Shown here piece by piece: positions 33,058-41,590 of a stretch of DNA of 64,000 bases. The stretch comes from RGIG250 sp964540025 (GTDB lineage: Bacteria > Bacillota > Negativicutes > Selenomonadales > Selenomonadaceae), in contig CAZIKQ010000004.1 of assembly GCA_964540025.1 (NCBI GenBank), forward strand, positions 23,281 to 87,280, given 5' to 3'. The notes under the pieces were generated by a model. That model had not been told where the DNA came from and did not search any database. It was given only the letters and a program-made list of their open reading frames with translations. The translations under genes were made by a program, and so were the position numbers. How positions within the stretch are numbered: position 1 is the first letter of the stretch; each line of letters opens with the position of its first letter.

Positions 33058-34020
33058 CTAAATCATAAACAGCCCCAGAAGGGCAAACACAACCCCTGCC
33101 GCCCAAAAGGTACAGACCACCCGGTTCTCGCTCCAACCCCCCAGTTCATAATGATGATGGAGGGGGCTCATGCGGAATATCCGCCTGCCCCCCGTGAGCT
33201 TAAAGTATGTGACCTGCATAATTACCGACAGTGCTTCCGCCACAAAAACTCCTCCCACTACCACTAAGAGCAGTTCCGTCCGGGTAAGCAGGGCCACCGC
33301 CGCCAGGGCGCCCCCCAGAGCCAGCGAGCCCGTGTCCCCCATAAAAATCCTTGCCGGGTGACGGTTAAACGCCAAAAAGGCCAGGCAGGCCGCCGAAACA
33401 GCCGCCGAAAAATACGTCAGCGCCGGATGGCCGGTGAGGCAGGAAATCGCCCCGTAGGCAGCGGCGGCCACCGCCACCGTTCCCGCCGCCAGACCATCGA
33501 GGCCGTCGGTGAGATTTACCGCGTTCGTGGTTCCTACCAGCACGCAGAGGACAAAGGCGTAGTACAGGCTGCCCAGTTCCAGGTCAGTATCCGCCACCGG
33601 AATGAGAACCGCCGTTTTCAGGTTCAGAGAATTATGTCCTGCGTAAATGACCACCGCCGCCACGATTATCTGGGCCAGCAGCTTCTGCCTGGCGGTGAGG
33701 CCCAGGTTCCGCTTTTTTACCACCTTTATGTAATCATCGGTAAAGCCAATGGCGAAATGACCGGCCATGACAAATACCGCCAGCAGCGCCTCCGGGTCAA
33801 AGCCCGTGACCGCAATGGTTCCGATGGCAATGGCCGGTCTTATCATCAGGCCCCCCATGGTGGGAGTGCCGCTTTTCTTCTGATGGCTCTTCGGCCCCTC
33901 GTCCCGGATGCTCTGGCCATATTTCAGGGCGTGGAGCTTCGGTATAAGGTAAGGGCCGGAAATCAGAACCGCCAGCGCAGCGACAGCCACCGCCGCCACA
34001 AGGGATAAATCGCAACTCAT
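33058..34020 (-). CDS. mraY: Phospho-N-acetylmuramoyl-pentapeptide-transferase
   Basis: Integral membrane enzyme making lipid I, about 320 residues with ten hydrophobic helices. Catalytic motifs are FTDDYIKVVKKRN, NAVNLTDGLDGLAAG and FMGDTGSLALGGALA, with FRMSPLHHHYEL near the end. KSHQKKSGTPTMGGLM is typical of Firmicute MraY. The start at 34020 (MSCDLSLVAAVAV) gives the usual length. A TTG at 34044 overlapping the murF stop is an alternative and would add eight residues. Confidence 0.95.
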   Translation of the reverse strand: MSCDLSLVAAVAVAALAVLISGPYLIPKLHALKYGQSIRDEGPKSHQKKSGTPTMGGLMIRPAIAIGTIAVTGFDPEALLAVFVMAGHFAIGFTDDYIKVVKKRNLGLTARQKLLAQIIVAAVVIYAGHNSLNLKTAVLIPVADTDLELGSLYYAFVLCVLVGTTNAVNLTDGLDGLAAGTVAVAAAAYGAISCLTGHPALTYFSAAVSAACLAFLAFNRHPARIFMGDTGSLALGGALAAVALLTRTELLLVVVGGVFVAEALSVIMQVTYFKLTGGRRIFRMSPLHHHYELGGWSENRVVCTFWAAGVVFALLGLFMI

Positions 34021-34040
34021 TATCAGCTTTCCCACCATTC

Positions 34041-35456
34041 TCAAAGCATATCTATGATCTCATCCATCTGCATACCGTGGGAGCCCTTAAAGAGCAGGGT
34101 ATCTCCCGCCCGGCAGAATTCCCGGAGCTTCTGGGCCGCCGCCGGGTGGTCAGCCGCCTCGAAAACCTTCGCCGGGGAAAGGCCGGCTCCTATCGCCCCC
34201 AGGGCAATATGATGGCTCATGACGCCCCGAGTAACGAGAAAATCGATCCCCGTTTCCGCCGCCCGCCGGCCCACCTTTTCGTGAGCCGGAACGGCAATGT
34301 CCCCCAGCTCCAGCATATCTCCCAGCACCGCGATCCGGCGGCTGCCGCCGGAAACCTCCGCCAGAGTATCCAGGGCCGCTGCCATGGACATGGGGCTGGC
34401 GTTGTAAGCGTCATTGATGATTTTCAGCTTGCCAATCGAAGGAACGGTTTTTTCCAGACATTCAAACCGCTGGGCGGAGCCCTGAAAATTCTTTAAGGCC
34501 TCGATCATTTCCCCCGGATCGAGGCGCAGGGCATAGCCTGCCCCCAGGGCCGCCAGGGCGTTGTAGATATTGTGACGGCCGGCCAGGGGAAGCTCTACCG
34601 GATAATCGGTCCCATTCCCGGCAAACCTCACGGTGAACCGGGTCCGGAACCCTTCCGACCTTATGGAGTCAGGCAATGCCCTGACAGTTGTCTCCCGCTC
34701 GATGCCATAGGTGATGACCCGCACCCCGGACCTGGCCTTACCGGCCATAGCCGCCACGAATTTATCATCGCCGTTTAGGACGGCCACGCCCTTATCCGGC
34801 AAGGATTCAACGAGCTCCCCCTTCGCCCGGGCGATATTTTCCAGGGAGCCTAAAAGCTCCATATGGGTTTCCCCCACGTTGGTGACGATGCCGATGACCG
34901 GCTCCGCCACTGCCGCCAGCTGAGCGATCTGCCCCAGGCCCCGCATACCCATTTCCACCACGGCGGCATCGTGTTCCATATCCAGCTGTAACAAGGTGAG
35001 GGGCAAGCCGATCTCGTTGTTGAAATTTCCCTGGGTTTTCAGGGTGTTCAGGGTGGAATCGAGGACGCAGGCAGTCAAATCCTTCGTGGAGGTCTTCCCG
35101 TTGGAACCGGTCACCGCCAGCACAGGCCCGGCAAAGTAACGCCGGTAGGCCCGGGCGATGGCCTGATAGGCGGCCAGGGTATCAGCCGCCCTGATTACCA
35201 CGGGCAGACCGGCGGTCTTTTCCTCCAGACATTCCCGGCTGACGAGAACCGCCGCCGCTCCCTTCTCCACCGCCTTCCCCGCGTAGTCCGCCCCATCGAA
35301 GTTTTCCCCCTTCAGGGCCACGAATAAAGCCCCGGGGACAATTTTCCGGGTATCCGTCGCCACCGCCGCCAGCCGGGTTTCCGGACTGCCGGTCAAAACC
35401 CCGGCGACAGCCTCCGCTATTTCCCCCGCCGTGAATAAATGCAATGGTTCAGCCAT
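34041..35456 (-). CDS. murF: UDP-MurNAc-tripeptide-D-alanyl-D-alanine ligase
   Basis: Mur ligase adding D-Ala-D-Ala, 471 residues. VTGSNGKTSTKDLTACVL is the ATP loop, with IVTNVGETHMELLGS, INDAYNASPMSM and DTLLFKGSHGMQMDEII. It begins immediately after murE (two bases) and leads into mraY. Confidence 0.97.
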   Translation of the reverse strand: MAEPLHLFTAGEIAEAVAGVLTGSPETRLAAVATDTRKIVPGALFVALKGENFDGADYAGKAVEKGAAAVLVSRECLEEKTAGLPVVIRAADTLAAYQAIARAYRRYFAGPVLAVTGSNGKTSTKDLTACVLDSTLNTLKTQGNFNNEIGLPLTLLQLDMEHDAAVVEMGMRGLGQIAQLAAVAEPVIGIVTNVGETHMELLGSLENIARAKGELVESLPDKGVAVLNGDDKFVAAMAGKARSGVRVITYGIERETTVRALPDSIRSEGFRTRFTVRFAGNGTDYPVELPLAGRHNIYNALAALGAGYALRLDPGEMIEALKNFQGSAQRFECLEKTVPSIGKLKIINDAYNASPMSMAAALDTLAEVSGGSRRIAVLGDMLELGDIAVPAHEKVGRRAAETGIDFLVTRGVMSHHIALGAIGAGLSPAKVFEAADHPAAAQKLREFCRAGDTLLFKGSHGMQMDEIIDML

Positions 35457-35458
35457 TA

Positions 35459-36952
35459 TCAGGATTCGCCTCCCAAAAGAGCTTTAAGGGCATTTTTAGC
35501 CTCTTCCCGATCGTCAAAATGAATCGTTTTATCCTTGAGAATCTGATAATCCTCATGGCCCTTTCCGGCAATGACCACCATATCCCCGGCCTCCGCCAGT
35601 TTTATGGCCCGGAATATGGCCTCCCGGCGGTCCGCCAGCACCTCGTACTGTTTGGCGCCGATTTTCTCCCTGACGCCGGGAACGATCTCCGCCAGAATTG
35701 ATTCCGGATCCTCACTGCGGGGATTGTCGCTGGTGACGATGACTATATCCGCCAGCTCCGCCGCGATCCGGCCCATTATGGGCCGCTTCGTCCTGTCCCG
35801 GTCGCCGCCGCAGCCGAATACCACGATCACCCGGCCCCGGGCGATTCCCCGGGCCGCCCCCAGGACGTTTTCCAGACCGTCCGGGGTGTGGGAATAATCC
35901 ACCGCCACTCCGAATTTCTGCCCCATATCAATGGCTTCAAACCGTCCGGGAACGCCCTTAAACAAAGGCAATTCTTCCGTTATAGTCTCTACCGGCACCT
36001 GCTCCGCCAAAGCGCAGCCGATAGCCGCCAGCACGTTGTAAACATTAAACAGCCCGGTGATCTTCAGGGCGATCTCCCGACGGCCAAAATCTCCGTTGAC
36101 TACAAAGGAAGCGCCGGTTCCCGTAAGCTTTATGTCTGAGGCTCGGAGAGCAGCGGCATTATCCTTCACGCTGTAGGTTATATGACCGCAGTTAGCGTGC
36201 TCCAACATGAGTTTTCCCGCCGGATCATCGATGTTTACCACCGCCGTCGCGTCAGCGGACAGGCTGTCAAAGAGCTTTGCTTTGGCCAGGCAGTAGTTCT
36301 CCATGGTACCGTGGTAATCGAGATGATCCTGGGTCAGATTGGAAAAAGCGGCCGTATCGTACTCACAGCCCGCAACCCGGCCCATATCCAGCGCGTGGGA
36401 GGATACCTCCATCACCACGTGGGAGATCCCGGCCCGGTTCATTCTGTCCAGCAGCCGCTGGAGATCGACTATGTTCGGTGTCGTGTTGTGGGCTGGAAGC
36501 GCTTCATCCTCGATCATATTTTGAATGGTGCCGATGAGCCCCACCCGATGGCCCGCGGCCCGCAGCAGGTGACGGACAAGATAGCTGGTGGTGGTCTTGC
36601 CGTTTGTGCCGGTAATCCCCACCAGCCGCATCTTCTTGGCCGGGTAATCATAAAACCAGGGAACGATCCCCTTCAGGGCCCCGTCCAGATCCGGCACCGT
36701 CAACACGGGAATCCCCGGCCGCATCCCGACCTCCTCAGGCTGTCTGGTGGTCAGCACGGCGGCCGCCCCGGCTTTAACGGCCTGGGGAATAAATTTATGG
36801 CCGTCCACATGGAGCCCCTCCACGGCCACGAACAGGGCCCCCGGGGTAATCTCCCGGGAATCCTGGACGATATCCCTTATCAATACGTCAGGATGGCCCG
36901 TAAGCTTCGCTCCGGGCACTCTCTTTTGAATCATTTCCAGCGTAATATCCAT
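35459..36952 (-). CDS. murE: UDP-MurNAc-L-alanyl-D-glutamate-2,6-diaminopimelate ligase
   Basis: Mur ligase adding the third stem residue, 497 residues. The ATP loop is GITGTNGKTTTSYLVRH, and SNLTQDHLDYHGTMENY and VDYSHTPDGLENVL are typical. TSDNPRSEDPESI contains the DNPR motif that selects meso-diaminopimelate rather than lysine, which fits a diderm-type wall. It is separated from ftsL by 178 bases holding a terminator, so murE probably has its own promoter in the AT-rich stretch at about 36970-37050. The ftsI gene usually found here is absent. Confidence 0.96.
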   Translation of the reverse strand: MDITLEMIQKRVPGAKLTGHPDVLIRDIVQDSREITPGALFVAVEGLHVDGHKFIPQAVKAGAAAVLTTRQPEEVGMRPGIPVLTVPDLDGALKGIVPWFYDYPAKKMRLVGITGTNGKTTTSYLVRHLLRAAGHRVGLIGTIQNMIEDEALPAHNTTPNIVDLQRLLDRMNRAGISHVVMEVSSHALDMGRVAGCEYDTAAFSNLTQDHLDYHGTMENYCLAKAKLFDSLSADATAVVNIDDPAGKLMLEHANCGHITYSVKDNAAALRASDIKLTGTGASFVVNGDFGRREIALKITGLFNVYNVLAAIGCALAEQVPVETITEELPLFKGVPGRFEAIDMGQKFGVAVDYSHTPDGLENVLGAARGIARGRVIVVFGCGGDRDRTKRPIMGRIAAELADIVIVTSDNPRSEDPESILAEIVPGVREKIGAKQYEVLADRREAIFRAIKLAEAGDMVVIAGKGHEDYQILKDKTIHFDDREEAKNALKALLGGES

Positions 36953-37062
36953 CTCATTATCTCCCCGTCAGCAGCAGTAAATTATCATATTCTTTGGAAA
37001 TTGTTATTTTATCATCTTTTATTTGAAAAAATAAGGGAAAAATCCGTTGCTCATCAGATATT

Positions 37063-37090
37063 GAAAAAGGGCGGTGTTTATCCCGCCCCC
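37063..37090 (-). terminator. Terminator between ftsL and murE
   Basis: On the minus strand GGGCGG (37083-37088 side) pairs with CCGCCC (37069-37074 side), followed by TTTTT. It closes the mraZ-rsmH-ftsL unit inside what is normally one operon. Confidence 0.7.
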
Positions 37091-37130
37091 TACCCGCTAA
37101 AAGAAATAGGCTCCAAACTAAAAGGACAAA

Positions 37131-37661
37131 TCATTCGGTTTTCGGTTTAGCGGACTTTTTTGAACCTCCCTTATCAGAGGAGAAATAGGCGTTTTCCGGT
37201 ACGATCATGCCCAGCTTCGCCGTGGCGATTTCTTTTATCCGCTGAGGAGATTTCAAGTGGGCAATCTCCACCTTGATGGCCTCATTCTCCTTCTCCATCC
37301 GGGAGGCCTGACGGCGGAGCTCCGTCATTTGATAACCCCGATCTGCGCTGATCCCCCGGTGAATAGCCAGCCCCATGGAAAGGACAGTAATCAGCACGAA
37401 CAGCACCAGACAGTGATTCCTCAAGCTGGCATTCACCGTTGCGGCCGAGGGGCGGTTCTCCTCCAGAGAACGGAGCTGGCTGTCCCGCTTCAGGGACGGC
37501 TCCCTCCGCAGGGCATCGTCTACCACATTGGGGAGATTCCGGTAATGATACGCTCCGGAGCTGTTGTAGCAGCGCCGGGGGGAACCATAAGTGCCATCGA
37601 CAAATTCATATTCATCATCATAGTCATACAGGTCGTCCTGCTGCCAACGCTCTGCTACCAT
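37131..37661 (-). CDS. FtsL-like cell division protein
   Basis: A 176-residue bitopic protein. A long acidic/Tyr-rich cytosolic part comes first, then one membrane helix (CLVLFVLITVLSMGLAIH, about residues 84-101). A heptad-rich coiled coil follows (MTELRRQASRMEKENEAIKV), ending in IKEIATAKLGMIVPENAYF, the usual FtsL C-terminal pattern. FtsL works with FtsQ and FtsB-like proteins to activate septal wall synthesis. The start at 37661 is chosen for the GGAAGGA site nine bases ahead. Two other ATGs lie three and six codons upstream. The cytosolic part is longer than in typical FtsL. Confidence 0.8.
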   Translation of the reverse strand: MVAERWQQDDLYDYDDEYEFVDGTYGSPRRCYNSSGAYHYRNLPNVVDDALRREPSLKRDSQLRSLEENRPSAATVNASLRNHCLVLFVLITVLSMGLAIHRGISADRGYQMTELRRQASRMEKENEAIKVEIAHLKSPQRIKEIATAKLGMIVPENAYFSSDKGGSKKSAKPKTE

Positions 37662-37830
37662 AATTGTCATTCCTTCCATTACAATGCCGCTGTTCAGGAA
37701 CCCAGTCCTGTCGGTTTCCTTCTTCTTCGCGTTCAAAACGACGGTGAAGAATCGACTCCGCCGTGTCAGCCGGCACGGAACCCGCCGCTTGCTTTGTTGA
37801 GGCGGGGGACGTTTTCAGCCGTTGCACGCA

Positions 37831-37868
37831 AAATCCCGTCCGCTTCACTGCTCACCCCGGCGGGATTT
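37831..37868 (-). promoter_or_regulatory. Possible attenuator hairpin at the rsmH 3' end
   Basis: AAATCCCG and CGGGATTT (37831-37838 and 37861-37868) pair around a GC-rich 22-base loop. The structure overlaps the rsmH stop codon and is followed by TTTGC on the minus strand. It lies in the 200-base gap before ftsL, which otherwise holds no gene I can support. Confidence 0.3.
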
Positions 37869-38823
37869 ACAGCTTCCTTGCCCGCCGCAGCTTAGCACTG
37901 GCCGCCCGGGGATTCGCCGCAATTTCTTCTCTGCCGGGGGGCGTCGCCTTTCCCAGCAGCTTCACCTCCGGTTTATGACCGCAGGTACACACCGGCAGGG
38001 ACGGCGGGCAGATACAGCCCTTGGCCAGATCCCGCAGGGTTTCCTTCACGATTCTGTCCTCCAGGGAATGAAAGGTGATCACCGCGATCTCGCCCCCGGG
38101 CTTCAGGGCCCTGACGGCTGCCTCCAAGGATCCCCGCAGGATCCCCAGCTCATCATTTACCGCAATGCGCACCGCCTGGAAAACCCGCTTCGCCGGATGG
38201 CCCTTCTGCTCCCGGCGCACCCCTTTGGGAACCGCCCGCTCAATTATATCCACCAGCTCCCCGGTAGTCTCAAAGGGCTTCTCTTTTCGCCTGGCGACGA
38301 TGAACCCGGCGATCCGCTTCCACCATCGCTCCTCCCCGTATTCACGAAATATCCGGCCCAGCTCCGCCTCGCTCCAGCTGTTAAGGATAACGGCCGCCGA
38401 CAATTCCTGGCGGGGATCCATCCTCATATCAAGGGCCGCGTCCCTCATATAGGAAAAGCCCCGCTCCGCCGTATCCAGCTGATGGCTGGACACGCCCAAA
38501 TCAAAGAGCGCTCCGTCTATGGACCCGGCTTCGGCCAGCCCCAGTCCCCGCAAGATTTCGGGCAGGCGGGAAAAATTATCGTGAACCAGATTTACCCGGC
38601 AGGCTGCGCCCTGCTCCTTCAGCTCGTTCAGATGTTTACCGGCCGCCTCGATAGCCGCCTCGTCCTGATCGATCCCAATGAGCCATCCCTTAGCTGACAA
38701 CCTCGCCGCAATCCGACCGCTGTGGCCTCCGCCGCCGAGAGTGCAATCCACGTATATTCCATCGGGATTCGCCACAAGGAGCTCCGCCGCCTCCGGCAGC
38801 ACGCTTACATGATGAAATTCCAC
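37867..38823 (-). CDS. rsmH: 16S rRNA (cytosine(1402)-N(4))-methyltransferase
   Basis: RsmH (MraW), 318 residues, methylates N4 of C1402 in 16S rRNA. EFHHVSVLPEAAELL, YVDCTLGGGGHSGRIA, GALFDLGVSSHQLD and GGEIAVITFHSLEDRIVK are diagnostic. The GTG at 38823 is preferred because AAGGAG lies eight bases upstream and it gives the canonical VEFHHVSVLPEA start. The frame is open for 23 codons upstream, but that stretch would overlap the mraZ end. Second gene of the cluster. Confidence 0.95.
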   Translation of the reverse strand: MEFHHVSVLPEAAELLVANPDGIYVDCTLGGGGHSGRIAARLSAKGWLIGIDQDEAAIEAAGKHLNELKEQGAACRVNLVHDNFSRLPEILRGLGLAEAGSIDGALFDLGVSSHQLDTAERGFSYMRDAALDMRMDPRQELSAAVILNSWSEAELGRIFREYGEERWWKRIAGFIVARRKEKPFETTGELVDIIERAVPKGVRREQKGHPAKRVFQAVRIAVNDELGILRGSLEAAVRALKPGGEIAVITFHSLEDRIVKETLRDLAKGCICPPSLPVCTCGHKPEVKLLGKATPPGREEIAANPRAASAKLRRARKL

Positions 38824-38860
38824 CGCTTTGCTCCTTTGCTCATCCCGGCCCGGCTCACCG

Positions 38861-39292
38861 TCAAATGCCAAGCTCCGTAAGGGTCTCCGCAATCTCTGTC
38901 ACCGCCGGGCTCACCGCGTCGCTGTAGCGCTCCCACTCGGTTCTGGACCAGATTTCCACCCGATTGGACACGCCGATGAGGACAGCCTCCTTATCCAGCT
39001 TTGCATAGGACCGGAGGTTTGCCGGTACAAGGAACCGTCCCTGCTTATCGCACTCCGTTTCCCGGGCGCCTGCAAAGAAAAATCGCACAAAGGAACGAAC
39101 CTCCGCCTTCGAAATAGGCAGCTTCGCCAGCTTTTCGGAAAGCCGCTGCCATTCCTCGGGGCCATAGACAAAGAGGCAGTTATCCAGACCCTTCGTGATG
39201 ACGAACGAGTCTCCAAGGGCAGCGCGAAAATCCGCCGGCAGGCTGACCCGGCCCTTCGCGTCCATCGAATGGGTATACTCCCCCATTAACAT
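38861..39292 (-). CDS. mraZ: Transcriptional regulator/cell division protein MraZ
   Basis: A 143-residue double-AbrB protein that binds repeats in its own promoter and controls the dcw operon. Both swapped-hairpin motifs are visible: SMDAKGRVSLPADFRAALG and CDKQGRFLVPANLRSYA. It starts after a strong AAAGGAGGTGACG site, directly downstream of three GTGGT repeats with 10-bp spacing, the expected binding target. Confidence 0.96.
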   Translation of the reverse strand: MLMGEYTHSMDAKGRVSLPADFRAALGDSFVITKGLDNCLFVYGPEEWQRLSEKLAKLPISKAEVRSFVRFFFAGARETECDKQGRFLVPANLRSYAKLDKEAVLIGVSNRVEIWSRTEWERYSDAVSPAVTEIAETLTELGI

Positions 39293-39315
39293 CGCTCGTC
39301 ACCTCCTTTGGGGAC

Positions 39316-39345
39316 ATTTTACCACAATTCACCACTTTATACCAC
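39316..39345 (-). promoter_or_regulatory. MraZ box repeats and -10 region of the dcw promoter
   Basis: On the minus strand three GTGGT units occur at exactly 10-bp intervals (plus-strand ACCAC at 39321, 39331 and 39341), two of them extended to AAAGTGG. A TAAAAT (39316-39321) preceded by TGG forms an extended -10. MraZ is known to bind closely spaced G-rich repeats of this kind upstream of mraZ. Confidence 0.72.
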
Positions 39346-39477
39346 TTTTTATAAAAATTTTTCACTTCTGGCCAAAATTTCTGCGTCATCTATTGATAAA
39401 GGACTGCCGCCGGCCTTATCCCGCTCCGTCCCCCTGACCAAACGCCCCGCGGAAAATTAAAAATTTCCAAAAAGTAT

Positions 39478-39506
39478 TTGACATTAAAATGCCCCTGTGG
39501 TAACAT
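39478..39506 (+). promoter_or_regulatory. Promoter of tRNA-Arg(ACG)
   Basis: TTGACA (39478-39483) and TAACAT (39501-39506), 17-bp spacing, about 22 bases before the tRNA. Confidence 0.65.
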
Positions 39507-39527
39507 ATCTCCTGTCGACAGCGACAC

Positions 39528-39605
39528 GGCCCGGTAGCTCAGTTGGATTAGAGCGTTTGGCTACGAACCAAAAGGTCGGGGGTTCGAGTCCCTCCCGGGT
39601 CACCA
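39528..39605 (+). tRNA. tRNA-Arg (anticodon ACG)
   Basis: A full cloverleaf with encoded CCA. The acceptor stem GGCCCGG pairs with CCGGGTC (one G-U). The D arm is GCTCAGTTGGATTAGAGC, the anticodon loop CTACGAA reads ACG, and the T arm is GGGGGTTCGAGTCCCTC. It has its own promoter and a terminator ten bases downstream. Confidence 0.95.
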
Positions 39606-39614
39606 GGAAAATAA

Positions 39615-39645
39615 CCGGTAGATGATTTCATCTGCCGGATTTTTT
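39615..39645 (+). terminator. Terminator of tRNA-Arg(ACG)
   Basis: CCGGTAGATG (39615-39624) pairs with CATCTGCCGG (39629-39638), then ATTTTTT. Confidence 0.88.
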
Positions 39646-39684
39646 ATGTGACGAACCACGGTCAGCCCTGGGTAACGTCACAGA

Positions 39685-39726
39685 AAAAGGGCAGACCATG
39701 GCACGCGGCTTATGGTCTGCCCTTTT
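39685..39726. terminator. Bidirectional terminator of the LysR gene
   Basis: AAAAGGGCAGACCAT (39685-39699) pairs perfectly with ATGGTCTGCCCTTTT (39712-39726). It lies 12 bases after the leftward LysR gene ends. Confidence 0.82.
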
Positions 39727-39738
39727 ACCTATACATTT

Positions 39739-40653
39739 TTAATTCGCCGTTACATTTATCCGCTTCCGGATGAAGTCGATGAATTCCCTGGCCAGCTGGC
39801 TGACGGGATTTCCGTTTCTGGTAAGAACTCCGTACAGGATTTTTCCCTCGCCGTGTTTCAGACGGATACCGGGAGCCTTTCCCGGTTCATAGCGGAGGTA
39901 TGTTTCACAGCTGATGTTAGCCAGATGATTTTTTTCCAGCAGCAGATTGATTATATAATCGCTGTTTGTGGTGACGGCGACCCGGGGTTCCAATATCGGC
40001 TGCTCCCCCTCGGCCCGCCAGCCCCTGTAGCGGATATAAGGGTCATTGACCATCTGAACGCAGCGGAGCTTGCGGGTATCCGCCGGCAAATCGGCGGCCC
40101 GGCCGGCGCGGTTCCACTCAGACCGGAAGAACAGCATTGCATCCATTTTCCTCAGGCAGGCAAAAGCCAGCTGGTACCGCTTCAAATCATAGTGCAGTTG
40201 TTCCAGCTGGTCAGGGAAAACGCCGATAAAGCCGGCCTCGTCCCTTCCCTCCCGCACCCGGTGCAGAATGTTGGAAGTATTGTCCGTCCATATGCGGAAC
40301 TCCGTATCCGCCTGACCATGATCCCTGTAAAATTCCGAAAAGCAGTTGGCAAACCAGGAGCTGGGATTGGCCGAAATGCTGACCAGCTTGCCCTGAGGTG
40401 ATTCCATCTCTCCCTCCAGCTCCGCCAGCCCGTTCAAAATCACATTGGCCTTTTCATAAAACCGCCGTCCCTCTGCCGTCAGGACTACGCCCTTCGCCTG
40501 CCGCTGAAAAAGCTGTATCCCCAGCTTTCTTTCCAGCTGGGCTATCGTCTTGCTGACGTTTGACTGGGTGGTATAAAGGATTTTCGCCGTTTCGCTGAAC
40601 GATCTTACGTCGGCGCTGACCACAAAATATTTTAAGGGCCTGATTTCCAGCAT
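39739..40653 (-). CDS. LysR-family transcriptional regulator
   Basis: A 304-residue LysR-type regulator. The N-terminal winged helix is clear (FSETAKILYTTQSNVSKTIA, LERKLGIQLFQRQAKGVVLT). It is followed by a periplasmic-binding-like effector domain with KLVSISANPSSWFANCFSEF. LysR proteins usually control adjacent genes in response to a small co-inducer. The neighbours are a nickel/peptide-type ABC transporter on the same strand, ending 133 bases upstream behind its own terminator, so regulation of that transporter is possible but not shown. The effector domain gives no hint of the ligand. Confidence 0.88.
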   Translation of the reverse strand: MLEIRPLKYFVVSADVRSFSETAKILYTTQSNVSKTIAQLERKLGIQLFQRQAKGVVLTAEGRRFYEKANVILNGLAELEGEMESPQGKLVSISANPSSWFANCFSEFYRDHGQADTEFRIWTDNTSNILHRVREGRDEAGFIGVFPDQLEQLHYDLKRYQLAFACLRKMDAMLFFRSEWNRAGRAADLPADTRKLRCVQMVNDPYIRYRGWRAEGEQPILEPRVAVTTNSDYIINLLLEKNHLANISCETYLRYEPGKAPGIRLKHGEGKILYGVLTRNGNPVSQLAREFIDFIRKRINVTAN

Positions 40654-40750
40654 GATGATTTCTCCCGCTTCAAAATAATGTTCATCCTGATAATAACCCT
40701 TTACATCATATCGGAAAAAGCCAGGGACAACAAGATCCTGATTTTTCAGG

Positions 40751-40788
40751 AAAAAACCGGCGGAAAATTATTCCTGCCGGTTTTTTCA
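40751..40788 (-). terminator. Terminator of the nik-like operon
   Basis: AAAAAACCGGC (40751-40761) pairs with GCCGGTTTTTT (40776-40786). It overlaps the stop codon of the last ATPase gene and is T-rich on the minus strand. Confidence 0.82.
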
Positions 40789-41577
40789 TATAGACAGCGC
40801 CGCGGCCAAAAGATTTTTTGTTGGCTGACTGCCGGGCTGATTGAACACCTGCTCCACCGTTCCCTGCTCCGCTATTTTCCCTTTGTCCAGCACGATCACC
40901 CGCTGGCAAAAATTTTTCACCAGGGCGGGATTGTGGCAAATGAAGACGTAGGCCATGCCCCTTTCCCTTTGCAGTCTGGCCAGCAGAGAAATAATTTCCT
41001 GCTGCACGGTGGTATCGAGGGCGCTGGTGGCCTCATCCAGAATTATCAGCTTCGGCTGATGGGACATGGCGCGGGCAATGGCCGCCCGCTGGCACTGCCC
41101 GCCGGACAGCTGATGGGGATACCGCTCCGCCAGCTCAGGGGACAGCCCGCACTGCCCCAGCAGCTCCTCTGTCCGTTCCCGAACCTCCCGGGGACTGACG
41201 CCCTTATTCCGCATACTCTCGCCGATCCCGTCGCCAATTGTCCGCCGGGGATTAAAGGAGCCCGCATGATCCTGAAAGACCAGCTGTAATCTGTCGTACA
41301 CCGATCTAAGCGCGCGGCCCTGAAGCCGGGTGATCGCTTCCCCCTCCAGCCGGATCTCCCCCTGATCCACATCCTCCAGTCGGGCCATCAGCCGGGCCAG
41401 GGTACTCTTGCCGGAGCCTGACGGCCCCATAATTCCCAAAATCTCCCCCGGCAGCAGGGAAAAGCTCACCACATCGGCGGCAACGACTGTCCGGTGATGG
41501 GCGGTGTATGCCTTTGTGACATTCCGAAGCTCCAGCAGCGGCTCCATAATCGACTCCTCTTCCCCTTTCATATTCAC
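40786..41577 (-). CDS. ABC transporter ATP-binding protein (NikE/DppF type)
   Basis: A 263-residue ATPase of the nickel/oligopeptide importer family. The Walker A is GIMGPSGSGKSTLARLMA, the Q-loop region LQLVFQDHAGSFNPRRT, the signature LSGGQCQRAAIARAM, the Walker B KLIILDEATSALDTTVQ and the H-loop IFICHNPALV. The QDHAGSFNPR and C-terminal style match the second ATPase of Nik/Dpp systems. It is the last gene of the operon and begins 13 bases after its partner ATPase gene. Confidence 0.88.
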   Translation of the reverse strand: MNMKGEEESIMEPLLELRNVTKAYTAHHRTVVAADVVSFSLLPGEILGIMGPSGSGKSTLARLMARLEDVDQGEIRLEGEAITRLQGRALRSVYDRLQLVFQDHAGSFNPRRTIGDGIGESMRNKGVSPREVRERTEELLGQCGLSPELAERYPHQLSGGQCQRAAIARAMSHQPKLIILDEATSALDTTVQQEIISLLARLQRERGMAYVFICHNPALVKNFCQRVIVLDKGKIAEQGTVEQVFNQPGSQPTKNLLAAALSI

Positions 41578-41590
41578 CGGCGTTCCCGCC

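Noticed and set aside
37624..37848. Additional small gene between rsmH and ftsL
   Set aside because: The frame overlaps the ftsL start in another frame, lacks a ribosome binding site and has arginine-rich composition typical of an out-of-frame reading.
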